Origin: AP-15 sp963732095
Lineage (GTDB): Bacteria; Pseudomonadota; Alphaproteobacteria; ATCC43930; CGMCC-115725
NCBI GenBank assembly: GCA_963732095.1
Contig: CAVSZA010000047.1
Span: forward strand, 1 to 64,000
Length of the DNA: 64,000 nt
Reading direction: 5' to 3'
Shown here one piece after another: positions 10,059 to 19,579 of the stretch. A model generated the notes under the pieces. It saw nothing but the letters and a program-made list of their open reading frames with translations. It did no database searches and was not told the DNA's origin. A program made the translations under genes and the position numbers. Every line of letters starts with the position of its first letter. The first letter of the stretch is position 1.

Positions 10059-10815
10059 ATGGCGGGACGGCTCGCAGGTAAACGCGCCCTGGTGACGGCA
10101 GCCGGCCAAGGGATCGGCCGGGCGGCGGCGCTGGCTTTTGCGGCCGAGGGGGCGAGCGTGCTCGCGACCGACATCGCCGAGGACAAGCTTTCCTCGCTCG
10201 CCGATGCGCTGATCGCGACCCGCCATCTCGATGTGACCGATGAGGGGGCGATCGCCGCGCTGGCCGACGAGCTCGGTGCGATGGACGTGCTGTTCAATTG
10301 TGCCGGCTTTGTCCATCACGGGACGATCCTCGACGCGGCTCCGGTCGAATGGGACGCATCCTTCGTCCTCAATGTGCGCTCGATGTACCTGACGATCCGC
10401 GCGTTTCTGCCCAAGATGGTCGAGCGCGGAACCGGCGCTTCGATCATCAACATGTCGTCCACGGTGTCGTCGATCAAAGGCGTCGCCGAACCGCTGCGTC
10501 TATGCCGCGACCAAGGCCGCGGTAATCGGGCTGACCAAATCGGTGGCCGCCGATTTCATCGTGTCGGGCATCCGCTGCAATGCGATCTGCCCGGGCACCA
10601 TCGCGACACCCTCGCTCGAAGACCGCATCGCGGCTCAGGGGGCGCGGATGGTCGGCGGCAGCGACGCCGCCCGGCGCGCCTTTGTCGAGCGCCAGCCCTT
10701 GGGGCGGCTCGGCACGGCCGAGGAAGTCGCGGCACTCGCCGTCTACCTCGCCTCGGATGAATCGGCGTTCACGACCGGCGCGATCCACGTGATCGACGGC
10801 GGCTTCACGCTCTGA
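10059..10815 (+). CDS. SDR family oxidoreductase, 2-keto-3-deoxy-L-fuconate dehydrogenase/BDH2-like (frameshifted)
   Basis: Classical short-chain dehydrogenase. The first frame reads GKRALVTAAGQGIGRA (NAD-binding loop), VLFNCAGFVHHG (NNAG-equivalent) and INMSSTVSSIKGVA. It then breaks near 10488, where one extra base must be skipped to read NRCVYAATKAAVIGLTKS, containing the catalytic Tyr-x-x-x-Lys, and on through NAICPGTIATPSL to IDGGFTL at 10815. Corrected length is about 252 residues. The sequence resembles the DHRS6/2-keto-3-deoxy-L-fuconate dehydrogenase group. The FAH-family hydrolase that follows 20 bases later fits that non-phosphorylative deoxy-sugar-acid pathway, though the substrate is not proven. 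Confidence 0.8.
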
Positions 10816-10834
10816 CGCAGAGAGGAGATTTCCG

Positions 10835-11686
10835 ATGAAGCTTCTTCGCTATGGACCCGCGGGTCAGGAAAAGCCCGGTTTGCTCGATCGCGACGGCAAG
10901 ATCCGCGATCTTTCTGGCGCGGTTCGCGACATCGACGGCGAGACGCTCGCCCCGGCTTCGCTCGACCGGTTGCGGCGGCTCGATCCGAGCACTTTGCCGC
11001 TGGTGCCCGGCGACGCCGCGGCTCGGCCCGTGCGTCGCGCGGGTATCGAAGCTCGTCGCGATAGGCCTCAACTACCGCGCGCACGCCGCGGAGACCGGGG
11101 CGGCGATCCCCAAGGAGCCGATCTTCTTCATGAAGGCGACGACCTCGATCTGCGGCCCCAATGACGACGTGATCATTCCAAAGGGCTCGACAAAAGACCG
11201 ATTGGGAGGTCGAGCTCGGCATCGTGATCGGCAGCTTGGCGCGGTATGTCCCCGCCCATGATGCACGCAAATACGTCGCCGGCTACTGCGTCGTGAACGA
11301 TGTTTCCGAGCGCGAATTTCAGATCGAGCGCGGCGGGCAATGGACCAAGGGCAAGAGCGCCGACACCTTCGCCCCGATCGGTCCCTGGGTCGTCACCGCC
11401 GACGAAGTGCCCGACCCGGGCAAGCTCGGGCCTGTGGACCGAGGTCAACGGCAAGCGGGTGCAAAACAGCAACACCTCCGACCTGATCTTCGGGATCGAC
11501 GAGATCGTCAGCTATGTCAGTCATTTCATGACCTTGCTGCCCGGCGACGTCATCCCGACCGGCACTCCCTCAGGTGTCGGTCTCGGCATGAAGCCGCCGC
11601 AATTTCTCAAACCCGGCGACCGCATGCGGCTGTCGGTCGAGGGATTGGGCGAGCAAAACCAGCGCCTGGTGGCCTTTACCGGATAG
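10835..11686 (+). CDS. fumarylacetoacetate hydrolase family protein (2,4-diketo-3-deoxy-L-fuconate hydrolase / ureidoglycolate lyase type), three frameshifts
   Basis: FAH-superfamily hydrolase of about 281 residues once corrected. It begins MKLLRYGPAGQEKPGLLD with a GAGGAG site upstream. Frame changes, each fixed by removing one base, occur near 11016, 11196 and 11430. Corrected reading gives LVAIGLNYRAHAAE, then TDWEVELGIVIG with acidic metal ligands, then LWTEVNGKRVQ and the conserved LLPGDVIPTGTPSGVG. Proteins of this type are often called ureidoglycolate lyase, but many cleave 2,4-diketo-3-deoxy sugar acids, which matches the adjacent SDR. Three insertions in one 850-base gene is exceptional for this window. 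Confidence 0.8.
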
Positions 11687-11732
11687 ATCGCCGGCCCCAT
11701 GCCAAGGGGCGGCACGATCGAATTGAATGGCG

Positions 11733-11759
11733 GCGCTAGCGCCATGTGAGTGCTAGCGC
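11733..11759. promoter_or_regulatory. perfect inverted repeat upstream of the cold-shock gene
   Basis: GCGCTAGC is followed 11 bases later by GCTAGCGC. The dyad lies about 75 bases before the cold-shock-protein start, in a 145-base gap after the FAH gene. It could be an operator or part of a structured 5' leader, both common for cold-shock genes. Function is unproven. Confidence 0.4.
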
Positions 11760-11831
11760 AATGCGGCGTATTTACGCTATGATTTAGTGTTCCACGCGCT
11801 CGCCGCATTCAATTTGCCGTTTAGAGGACCT

Positions 11832-12359
11832 ATGTACGACCGCCGCCCCGGCTTCTTCCGCGAAGACCTTCCCCCCGGTCGTCGCGTCGAAGCCAAAGTC
11901 AAGTGGTTCAACGCCAGCAAGGGTTTCGGGTTCGTCACCCCGTCCGACGGATCCCAGGATGCGTTCCTGCCGATGGCGATCCTGCGTCGCGCCGGCTATG
12001 AGGACGTCCATGAAGGCGCTTCGATCATCTGCGAGGTCAGCGCCGGGGCGAAAGGCCCGCTGGTGACGACCGTCTTGAACGTCGACAACAGCACCGCGGT
12101 GATGCCGCAGGGCGGAGGCGGCGGCATCGACCGCCGCGGCCCGCGGCCTTCCCAAACCATGGAAGGCGCGGTGAAATGGTTCGAGCCTGAAAAAGGTTAC
12201 GGCTTCATTTCTCCGGACAGCGGCGGCAAGGATGTGTTCATCCACATCACCGCGCTGCGCCGCAGCGGCGTCAACGCCCTCGATCCCGGCCAGCGGGTCA
12301 GGGTCGAGGTGGTCGACGGCAAGAAAGGCCTCGAAGCCGAGCGCATCACCCTCATCTGA
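11832..12359 (+). CDS. cold-shock protein with two cold-shock domains
   Basis: A 175-residue protein starting MYDRRPGFF at 11832, with AGAGGAC just upstream. The first cold-shock domain (about residues 20-85) has the RNP1-like KGFGFV but a degenerate RNP2 (DAFLP instead of VFVH). The second (about residues 115-175) is complete, with KGYGFI and DVFIHI. A Gly/Arg-rich linker joins them. Tandem-CSD proteins of this layout are common in alphaproteobacteria and bind single-stranded RNA/DNA as RNA chaperones or transcription antiterminators. The in-frame upstream start at 11787 has no ribosome site. Confidence 0.88.
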   Translation: MYDRRPGFFREDLPPGRRVEAKVKWFNASKGFGFVTPSDGSQDAFLPMAILRRAGYEDVHEGASIICEVSAGAKGPLVTTVLNVDNSTAVMPQGGGGGIDRRGPRPSQTMEGAVKWFEPEKGYGFISPDSGGKDVFIHITALRRSGVNALDPGQRVRVEVVDGKKGLEAERITLI

Positions 12360-12434
12360 GGGTGCCGGCATCGAGGGTCCGGTCGAGGTGAGAAAGAGGG
12401 CGGTCGGACCGCCCCGCGGCGACGCTTTGCCCGC

Positions 12435-12466
12435 AACTTCTTGCTTACTTAACTTCTTGCTTACTT
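12435..12466. repeat. 16-bp perfect tandem repeat
   Basis: The unit AACTTCTTGCTTACTT occurs twice back to back in the 280-base gap between the cold-shock gene and the methyltransferase. It is AT-richer than the surroundings. It may be a slippage duplication. No coding sequence was found in the gap. Confidence 0.7.
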
Positions 12467-12643
12467 AATGCGTTCTCCTCGGAGTTTCGCGGCGCAACCA
12501 TATGGCAGCCGGGGCAAAGATCAGGATGACCTGGCGCGATCGAAATGCTACCGCTAGGTTAACGCAGATGGCCGGGTGGCTATTTGCGTGAGCTGCGGGG
12601 CATACGAGGGCGCCGGTTTATCCAAAATTACAAGAGCGAGACG

Positions 12644-13283
12644 ATGGACCTGCACGATACGATCCGGACCTATCGGCTGTTTTCCGGCTCCTACGACATC
12701 GTTTTCGGCCCGGTCTTTCACCCGGGGCGCAAGGAGGCGGTGCGCATCGCCAACGATCGGCCGGGTCAGCATATCCTCGAGGTCGGCGTCGGCACCGGGT
12801 TGTCGCTCCCCCATTTCCGCGCGGATTCGCGGGTTACCGGCATCGACGTCTCGGAGGAGATGCTGGCGAAGGCGCGGCGGCGGGCCGAGCGCCTGCGGCT
12901 TTCCCATGTCGAAGGTCTGCATCTGATGGATGCCGAGAACCTCGAATTTCCGAACAATTCCTTCGACGCCGTGCTGGCGCTCTACGTCGCCTCGGTCGTG
13001 CCGAACCCGGCGCGCTTTGCCGCCGAAATGCGCCGCGTCTGCATTCCCGGCGGGACGATCGTCGTCGTCAATCACTTCACCAGCGAGAACCTGCCGGCGC
13101 GCTTCATCGAAAAACGCCTGGCCGGGCTCGCCCGCCATATCGGCTTTCACGCCGATTTCCCGTTCGACGACCTTCCGGCGCGACAGCCAGTTGTCGATCC
13201 GCGAGGTGCGGCCCAGCAATTTGTTCGGCTATTGGAAGCTGTTGCGCTGCGTCAACGAAAAGCCCGCCTCCAATCCGGGCTGA
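12644..13283 (+). CDS. PmtA-type class I methyltransferase, phosphatidylethanolamine N-methyltransferase family (frameshifted)
   Basis: SAM-dependent methyltransferase starting MDLHDTIRTYRLFSGSYD. SAM motif I is LEVGVGTGLSLP, motif II is the acidic GIDVSEEML, followed by LMDAENLEFPNNSFD. The closest family I recognise is the Sinorhizobium-type PmtA that converts phosphatidylethanolamine to phosphatidylcholine at the membrane. One extra base near 13172 breaks the frame; corrected, it continues FRRDSQLSIREVRPSNLFGY and stops at 13283 (about 212 residues). Uncorrected, the frame runs to 13339 as nonsense. Other small-molecule methyltransferases share the fold, so the substrate is less certain than the fold. 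Confidence 0.78.
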
Positions 13284-13335
13284 ACCGATCACCGGAGCAG
13301 GCCTCGACGGTCTCCTTCAGGGACGGGGGGAAATC

Positions 13336-14551
13336 ATGAAGACCGGCTCCGATCATATCCTCACCAGCCATGTTGGGAGCCTGCCGCGCCCCGATGATTT
13401 GATCGCGGCGAATAGAGCCCGTGAAGCGGCAGAGGCGACTGACGAGCACGTCTTTCAGGAAAACCTCCGAGGCGCGGTGGCGGAGGTCGTGCGCCGTCAA
13501 AGGGAGATCGGCATCGACGTCCCGGGCGACGGCGAATTCGGCAAATCGATGGGACACCGCGTCAACTACGGCGCCTGGCTCAGCTATTGTTTTCATCGAC
13601 TGGGCGGGCTGGATCTCAGCGGGCAGGATATGCACGACATGCCGCCGAGGCGTTCTCGTCCTGGTGAAATTTTGCTGACCAGCTTTTCTGACCGGCGCGA
13701 CCGGGTGCGGTTCGCGGCCGCCTACGCGGATCCCGAACTCGGGGATTACAACCGGGCCCCGACCCGCCACCGGGCCGGTCTGCGTCAGCCCACTGACCTA
13801 TACGGGCCACGCCGCGATCAACTCGGACATCGCCAATTTCAAGGCGGCGCTGACCTCGGCTGGTGCGGAGGAAGGCTTCATGACCTCGATCGCTCCGGGC
13901 AGTACCACGCGCATCGGCAACACCTTTTATAAAACCCAGGAAGAGTTCCTCTTCGCTTCGGCCGACGCAATGCGCGAGGAATACACGGCGATCCTCGACG
14001 CCGGGCTGGTCCTGCAGCTCGACGATCCCGCCCTCGCCACCGACTGGGACATGATCAATCCGGAGCCGACCGTCGAGGAGTACAAGAAGTTCGCGACGGT
14101 TCAGGTAGAGGCGCTCAACCACGCGCTCCGCGGTCTGCCGCAGGACCGCATCCGTTTCCATCTGTGCTGGGGCAGCTGGCATGGGCCGCACACGACCGAC
14201 ATCCCGATGCGCGACATCGTCGATCTGATGCTGACCGTCAATGCGGGCGCCTATTCATTCGAGGCCGGCAACGTTCGCCACGAGCATGAATGGAGGATCT
14301 GGCAGGACGTCGAGTTGCCCGACGACAAAGTGATACTGCCCGGGGTGGTCAGCCATGCCACCAATGTCGTCGAGCACCCCGAGCTTGTCGCCGACCGCAT
14401 CCTGCGTTTTGCCAACCTGGTCGGCCGGGAGCGGGTCATCGCCTCGACCGATTGCGGTCTCGGCGGCCGCGTCCATCCGCAGATCGCCTGGGCAAAGCTC
14501 GAAGCGCTGGTCTCGGGCGCGGCGCTCGCCACTCGCCAGCTGTGGGGTTGA
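13336..14551 (+). CDS. cobalamin-independent methionine synthase (MetE C-terminal)-like protein, copy 1 (frameshifted)
   Basis: Single-domain member of the UROD/MetE-like superfamily (COG0620), about 400 residues when corrected. It opens with SDHILTSHVGSLPRPDD and has zinc-site segments HLCWGSWHGPH, SFEAGNVRHEHEW and STDCGLGGR. One extra G in the GGGG run near 13741 breaks the frame; removing it restores ITTGPRPATGPVCVSPLTY. It is a close paralogue of the gene starting 10 bases downstream. Proteins of this stand-alone type are generally annotated as MetE-like or epoxyalkane:coenzyme M transferase-like. They carry the zinc/thiol-transfer site but lack the folate-binding N-terminal half of MetE, so the methyl donor and acceptor are unknown. 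Confidence 0.8.
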
Positions 14552-14560
14552 GGGGGAACC

Positions 14561-15754
14561 ATGAGGACCAGCTCTGACCATATCCTGACCAGCCACGCCG
14601 GAAGCCTGCCGCGTCCCGATGATCTGATCGACGCGTGGGGAAGCAATGATGAACCCGCGCTGGCGGCAAAGCTCGCATCATCGGTAAAGGACGTCGTGCG
14701 CCGGCAGAAAGAGATCGGCATAGACGTGCCCGGTGACGGAGAGTTCGGCAAGCCGATGGCGCAGCGGGTCAATTACGGTTCATGGTGGAGATACTCGTGG
14801 AACCGCCTCGGCGGGCTCGACCCACACGGCCCCAGCTTGTACGAGATGGAGCCCAAACGCTCCTCGCCGGGCCAAGTCGTGCTGACGAGCTTTGGCGATC
14901 GGCGCGACCGCACCCGCTTCGCTGCAGCCTATGGCGATCCCGAATCCGGTATTACGACCGGCCCCAGGCCCCCCGCGCCGATCTGCGTCGCGCCGATCCG
15001 CTATGCCGGGCACGACGCGATCCGGAAAGACATCGCCAATTTCCAGGCGGCGTTGCAGAGCGCAGGGGTCGCGGAGGGCTTTATGACCGCTGTCGCGCCG
15101 GGCAGCGCCTCACGGATCGGCAACTCGTACTACAAGACCGAGGAGGAGCTTCTCTACGCCTGCGCCGATGCGATGCGCGAGGAATACAAGGCGATCCTCG
15201 ACGCCGGCCTGATCCTCCAGCTCGACGACCCGGCGATCGCCGAGAACTGGGACATGATCAATCCGGAGCCGACGGTCGAGGAGTACAAGAAATTCTCGAT
15301 GGTCCGGGTCGAGGCGCTCAATCACGCGATCCGCGGCCTGCCTCAGCACCGCGTCCGCTTCCATTTGTGCTGGGGCAGCTGGCACGGGCCGCACATAACC
15401 GACATCGCGATGCGCGACATCATCGACGTCATGCTGGCGGTCAACGCGCATGCCTACTCGTTCGAGGCCGGCAATGTCCGCCATGAGCACGAGTGGAAGG
15501 TCTGGCAGGACGTCAAATTGCCCGACGACAAAGTGATCCTGCCCGGCGTCGTCAGCCACGCCACCAATGTCGTCGAGCACCCCGAGCTCGTCGCCGAGCG
15601 CATTCTTCGCTTTGCGAACCTGGTCGGCCGTGAGCGGGTCATCGCCTCGACCGATTGCGGTCTCGGCGGCCGGGTCTACTCCGATATCGCCTGGGCCAAG
15701 CTCGAGGCGCTGGCCCAGGGTGCGGCCCTCGCCACCCGCCAGCTCTGGCGCTGA
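14561..15754 (+). CDS. cobalamin-independent methionine synthase (MetE C-terminal)-like protein, copy 2
   Basis: Intact 397-residue paralogue of the preceding gene, starting 10 bases after its stop. Same layout: SDHILTSHAGSLPRPDD at the N-terminus, YEMEPKRSSPGQV, then zinc-site segments HLCWGSWHGPH, EAGNVRHEHEW and STDCGLGGR. The zinc ligands would be His, Cys, Glu and Cys as in MetE. Side by side the two copies are very similar over most of their length, so this is a tandem duplication. A PPOX-fold gene follows closely. Thiol methyl or alkyl transfer is likely; the substrate is unknown. Confidence 0.87.
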   Translation: MRTSSDHILTSHAGSLPRPDDLIDAWGSNDEPALAAKLASSVKDVVRRQKEIGIDVPGDGEFGKPMAQRVNYGSWWRYSWNRLGGLDPHGPSLYEMEPKRSSPGQVVLTSFGDRRDRTRFAAAYGDPESGITTGPRPPAPICVAPIRYAGHDAIRKDIANFQAALQSAGVAEGFMTAVAPGSASRIGNSYYKTEEELLYACADAMREEYKAILDAGLILQLDDPAIAENWDMINPEPTVEEYKKFSMVRVEALNHAIRGLPQHRVRFHLCWGSWHGPHITDIAMRDIIDVMLAVNAHAYSFEAGNVRHEHEWKVWQDVKLPDDKVILPGVVSHATNVVEHPELVAERILRFANLVGRERVIASTDCGLGGRVYSDIAWAKLEALAQGAALATRQLWR

Positions 15755-15769
15755 ACCAAAGGAATGGCG

Positions 15770-16225
15770 ATGAACCGGCGCCGGCAAATTCAACTCACCC
15801 CTGACGAGCAATCCGCTTTCCTGCGCGAGCACCGCAAGGCCGCTCTGGCGACGATCGGCAACGACGGTTTTCCCCACGTCGTCGCGATGAATTTCCTGGC
15901 GAAAGACGGCGCCTTCTACATGACCTCTTACGGGAAGGCCCAAAAAGTGCTGAACATTCGGCGCAACCCCAAAGTCGCGCTGATGGCCGAGACCGGAGAT
16001 AATTACGCGGAACTCCGCGGCGTCATGATCCGCGGCGAATGCGAGATCATCGAGGGGGCAGATGCCGTTCGCGAGGTCTTCGGCGCAATGGCCGAGGCGC
16101 GCGGCGTCCCGCCGGACGAACGGCCGCGCGGATCGGCCGACAGCGCGCCAAAGCGCGTCGTGCTAAAAATAGTCCCGGAAAAGATCACCAGCTGGGATCA
16201 TCGCAAGCTCGGCGGCGCCTACTAG
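15770..16225 (+). CDS. PPOX-class (pyridoxamine 5'-phosphate oxidase-fold) flavin/F420-dependent protein
   Basis: A 151-residue split-barrel protein. LATIGNDGFPHVVAMNFL and SYGKAQKVLNIRRNPKVALM are the typical flavin-binding strands of the Rv1155-like family (TIGR03618 type). I chose ATG 15770 because AAAGGA lies six bases before it; the ATG at 15764 directly abuts that site. Likely a cytoplasmic flavin- or F420-dependent reductase. It follows the MetE-like pair by about 15 bases and may share their transcript. Confidence 0.8.
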   Translation: MNRRRQIQLTPDEQSAFLREHRKAALATIGNDGFPHVVAMNFLAKDGAFYMTSYGKAQKVLNIRRNPKVALMAETGDNYAELRGVMIRGECEIIEGADAVREVFGAMAEARGVPPDERPRGSADSAPKRVVLKIVPEKITSWDHRKLGGAY

Positions 16226-16248
16226 CAGGGTACTGAAAACAGTCGCGT

Positions 16249-16372
16249 GTCATTCCGGGACGGCCCGTCAGGGCCGGGCCCGGAACGCATGAACACAGGT
16301 TAAGCGATTGATTTCTCTGTTTGTGTTCCTGGGTTCCGGGCTCGCGGGCAGAGCCCGCGCCCCGGAATGACA
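16249..16372. repeat. intergenic inverted repeat (MITE/REP-like)
   Basis: Two arms of about 50 bases face each other: the left begins GTCATTCCGGG and the right ends CCCGGAATGACA, with matching inner parts (CCCGGAAC...GAACACA against TGTGTTC...GTTCCGGG). A short AT-richer spacer separates them. The arms differ by scattered substitutions. Such CATTCCGGG repeats are scattered widely in Bradyrhizobium-type genomes. The rest of the gap to 16560 holds a second palindromic piece (ATCCCGGCCTTCGCCGGGA near 16481) and no gene. Confidence 0.65.
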
Positions 16373-16560
16373 ATGTTCCTGCATTTTTCCGCAGCCTGCT
16401 GGTGTTCAGACCCATTTACCAGATTGCGAAGCCTGCCCCTGGCAGGGAACACGGGGCCGGTGCGTACGGCGGAAATGGATCCCGGCCTTCGCCGGGAAGG
16501 CCAGAAGGGGGGCTTCGCACTGATCGTATGAGCGCGGCTGAGCATCAGACTAACCGGTGG

Positions 16561-17583
16561 TCAGGATCCCTTGGCCGGCTCGACGAGGTCGGCGAGCTTG
16601 GTCTTCAGAAGGTTCGCCTTGTAGGCCGGGATCGCATAGGTCCAGTGCGAGACCTTGTCCTCGATCTTTTTCGCGTCGGCCTCGGTCGAGCCGGAGCCGG
16701 TCGCGGAAATCGCAATCCAATTGCTCTTGTCGCGCTCCATCAGGCGCAGATCGACCGTCAGCCCGTCGAAGGTCGTGAAGGATGCGGCGACCACGTCCTT
16801 GTCGGGGACCGGCAGCTCGCCGGCTGGCTTCACGTCATCGAGATCGAGGGTCTCGAGCGCCCCGGCAGGTCCGCTGATCGTGTTCTCGCTCTTGAATTTT
16901 GTGTCGGCCGGCGCGTCCTCGACGGCAAAGCTCGCATCGGGCGCCGCGCGGCTGATGACGAGCTTGCTCCCGTCCGGCTGGGTCAAGGTAACCTTGGCGA
17001 TCTTCTTCTCGGAGATGTCGATGATCTGCCGGTCGAGCCAGCTCGAAGGATCACCCGACGGATCAAGCGTGCCGCGCGCGAGCCAGCTCTGGGCTTCCCC
17101 CGGTTTGCGCAGATAGACCCCGTCATTGCCGGCGCCCAGCCGATCGTATCGCCGTTTGCCGACGATCGCCTGGGCCAGATCTCCACCCGATCTGTCCTTG
17201 ACCACCACCAGAGCAGATTTTCCGTGGCCGGGGTCCTCGACCTCGAGCCGCGGGTAGAGGTCGTGGTTCTGGGTCTTCGGCTCGACCAGGGTCAAATCGG
17301 CCATCGCCCGCACGATCTGGCTGATTTTCGCGGCATTCGCCGGGTAGTTTCCCTTCTCGGCGACGAGCCAGCTGTCGCCGTCGCGGATCAGGGTCATCGT
17401 CGTGCCTTCGCGCGACACGGTGACCGACGCAACATCGCCGAGCTTCGCAGCGAGCGCCGGAAAGGCCGGCTGCCCCGGCGCCGCGCGGCTAACGCCGCGG
17501 TCGCCGGAGGCGAGCACGACGATGGCGATCGCGACAAGAACGGCCGTTGCAGAAGCGAGGAGGATCAGAGAGCGAGACTGCAT
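16561..17583 (-). CDS. DUF4340 domain-containing protein (ABC-transport auxiliary)
   Basis: A 340-residue protein with one N-terminal hydrophobic segment (about residues 5-26) and an extracytoplasmic region typical of DUF4340: SWLVAEKGNYPANAAKISQIV, then a Glu/Lys-rich repeat of two related domains ending NLLKTKLADLVEP. It lies 6 bases after the GldG-like gene and is the last gene of the four-gene ABC operon read right to left from 21396. DUF4340 proteins usually accompany GldF/GldG-type transporters and are thought to sit in the periplasm with GldG. Its function is unknown. Confidence 0.8.
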   Translation of the reverse strand: MQSRSLILLASATAVLVAIAIVVLASGDRGVSRAAPGQPAFPALAAKLGDVASVTVSREGTTMTLIRDGDSWLVAEKGNYPANAAKISQIVRAMADLTLVEPKTQNHDLYPRLEVEDPGHGKSALVVVKDRSGGDLAQAIVGKRRYDRLGAGNDGVYLRKPGEAQSWLARGTLDPSGDPSSWLDRQIIDISEKKIAKVTLTQPDGSKLVISRAAPDASFAVEDAPADTKFKSENTISGPAGALETLDLDDVKPAGELPVPDKDVVAASFTTFDGLTVDLRLMERDKSNWIAISATGSGSTEADAKKIEDKVSHWTYAIPAYKANLLKTKLADLVEPAKGS

Positions 17584-17589
17584 TTGCGA

Positions 17590-19563
17590 TCACGCCTCCG
17601 TGATGCGCCGGCTGCGGCGGCGCAGCCGCAGCGCGCCGAGGACTATGGCGGCCGCGGCGACGATGATCGGGATCAGCGCAATATCGAGAAATTCGAGCCC
17701 GGTCTTGAGGCGCCCGATGTTGCTGCGCAGCGCGGCCTGCACGTCGCGCAATTGGCGGCGGGTTTGCACCATGTCGGCGCGAAATTCCTCGATTGCCTTG
17801 GTCTGCTCTGCCGAGAGGTTCGCGGGCGCATTTGCCTGGTCCTTGCCGGTGAGGCTGGCGAGCTTGGCCTGGGTGTCCTTGAGCTTCGCCTGCAAAGCGT
17901 GCTCCTCGGCGCTGTAACGCGCCTGCGCCTCGCTCTGGATCCGCTCGACCACCTCGAACGGACGCGCCGAGGTGCCGCGACTGCGCAAACCCACCAGATC
18001 GTCGCCGCCGGCCAGCACCTCGATCGCATTGGCGACAAAATCGCCATTATTCGCGGTCGGGACGAGCAGCCGTTGGCCGAAAAACTCCTGCTTCTGCAGC
18101 CAGAACCGGTCATCGAGCATATCGGTATCGGCGACCACGACGACGTTGATAGGTTTGGCCGATTGCTTCAGCGACTCGGCTGCGGGGGCGGCTGGCTCCG
18201 GTGACGGCGCCGCAGCCTCGCCTTCCTTGGCCTCGGGTTTGGCCGGCTCCGGCGGCTTCGGCGGGCCGTCGGGAAAGGCGCTCTCCGCCGGGCCCGTGAC
18301 GTGGGCGGCCAATATGTACCGTTTGCCGTCCGGTTTGAACTCGGCGAGCAGGCCCGCGACATCGGGCAGCCCGGTCAGTTTTTCGGCTGGGATCTTCATC
18401 GAGTCGGGCGATGTCGTGATCAGCGGCTCGATCGTCGTCTTGGCACCCTCGAGCGGCTCGATGATCCCGGCGGAAGCCAGCATCACATGACTCAGATCGG
18501 CCGTGATCATGTCGGTGCGATTGAGATTGTCGGTCTTGAGGTTGAGCCAGGCGATGTAGTCGAGCGGCCGCGTACCGCCTCGCGAACCAGGCACGCCGAC
18601 CCGCTGCGCGTCGCGGCGATCGCCGGCGACCGTATTCGCCGGCACCTTGAAGCCCCAGGATTTGAATAGCCGTTCGAGATTGCTGGCAGTGGGTGAGCCC
18701 GGCGGGTTGAGCTGGCTCGGATGCGAGGCCTGCAATTCGGAGAGGGGATCGACGAAGACGAGCGCCTTGCCGCCTTTCAGGACGAACTGGTCGATCGCAA
18801 ACAGCGTCTTGTCTGGCAGGTTCTGCGGGTGCACGAGCATCAGCACGTCGACATCGAGCGGGATCGCATCGATATTGGCGGCCAGCGGCTTGACCGTATC
18901 GAGCTGCTGCAATTGCTCCATGATGGCCATCGGCTCGGCGGGACGGCCGCGCATCATCGCCATCATGTCGCCTTCGAGCGGCAACGTGCTGATCAACCCG
19001 ATCTCAGTCTTTTTCGGAAACGCCAGGCTGTGGACCAGCTTGGTCAGATCGTATTCCAGAAACCGCTCGCGCTCGGGCTGGAAAAAGGCGATGACTTGCT
19101 GATCGTCGGTCGAGTTGGTCGCGGCGAGACCGAAATAAACCTGCTCGTCCGCCACATCGAGCGGCACTCCTTGCAACCCGAATGCGACCGCGCGATCCTC
19201 GGCATCTGAGAACGGCAAGGGGTTGTACACTTCGAGCCGGATCTTGCCGTGCGCCGCCGCTACATACTGGTCGAGCAATTCACGCACGCGCTGGGCATAG
19301 ACCCCGTAGGACGGTACTTCATCGGCAAGACGGATCGAATAGTAGAACCGCAAGGTGATCGGCTCGTCCACCCGGGCGAGGGTCCGTAGGGTGCCGGGGG
19401 ACAGCGTGTAAAGGTGCTCGCCGGTGAGGTCGAGCCGCCACGCAAAAAGGCGGGCGGCGATGATATTGACCGAAATCAGCATCAGCGCGATGCAGACGAG
19501 CGCCGTGACGGCGACGGCGCCCCGCGAGGCGAAAAAGCCGCGAAGGCGGTCGGGAACAGCCAT
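17590..19563 (-). CDS. GldG family / ABC-type uncharacterized transport system protein
   Basis: A 657-residue protein with an N-terminal transmembrane segment (about residues 15-37), a long extracytoplasmic GldG-type ABC_transp_aux domain (LDLTGEHLYTLSPGTLRTL, ITLRFYYS, FVDPLSELQ), a Pro/Ala/Glu-rich insert around residues 430-465, a coiled-coil stretch near 560-620 and a C-terminal transmembrane helix followed by LRLRRRSRR. It belongs with the permease and ATPase upstream. In gliding Bacteroidetes the equivalent set is GldA/F/G; in proteobacteria its role is not established. Confidence 0.82.
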   Translation of the reverse strand: MAVPDRLRGFFASRGAVAVTALVCIALMLISVNIIAARLFAWRLDLTGEHLYTLSPGTLRTLARVDEPITLRFYYSIRLADEVPSYGVYAQRVRELLDQYVAAAHGKIRLEVYNPLPFSDAEDRAVAFGLQGVPLDVADEQVYFGLAATNSTDDQQVIAFFQPERERFLEYDLTKLVHSLAFPKKTEIGLISTLPLEGDMMAMMRGRPAEPMAIMEQLQQLDTVKPLAANIDAIPLDVDVLMLVHPQNLPDKTLFAIDQFVLKGGKALVFVDPLSELQASHPSQLNPPGSPTASNLERLFKSWGFKVPANTVAGDRRDAQRVGVPGSRGGTRPLDYIAWLNLKTDNLNRTDMITADLSHVMLASAGIIEPLEGAKTTIEPLITTSPDSMKIPAEKLTGLPDVAGLLAEFKPDGKRYILAAHVTGPAESAFPDGPPKPPEPAKPEAKEGEAAAPSPEPAAPAAESLKQSAKPINVVVVADTDMLDDRFWLQKQEFFGQRLLVPTANNGDFVANAIEVLAGGDDLVGLRSRGTSARPFEVVERIQSEAQARYSAEEHALQAKLKDTQAKLASLTGKDQANAPANLSAEQTKAIEEFRADMVQTRRQLRDVQAALRSNIGRLKTGLEFLDIALIPIIVAAAAIVLGALRLRRRSRRITEA

Positions 19564-19579
19564 TACGAGCCCACCGCGT

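Noticed and set aside
16321..18204. 627-residue open frame on the + strand
   Set aside because: It lies antisense to the DUF4340 and GldG-like genes, is Arg/Asp-rich with no motif, and has the composition expected of a GC-rich shadow frame.
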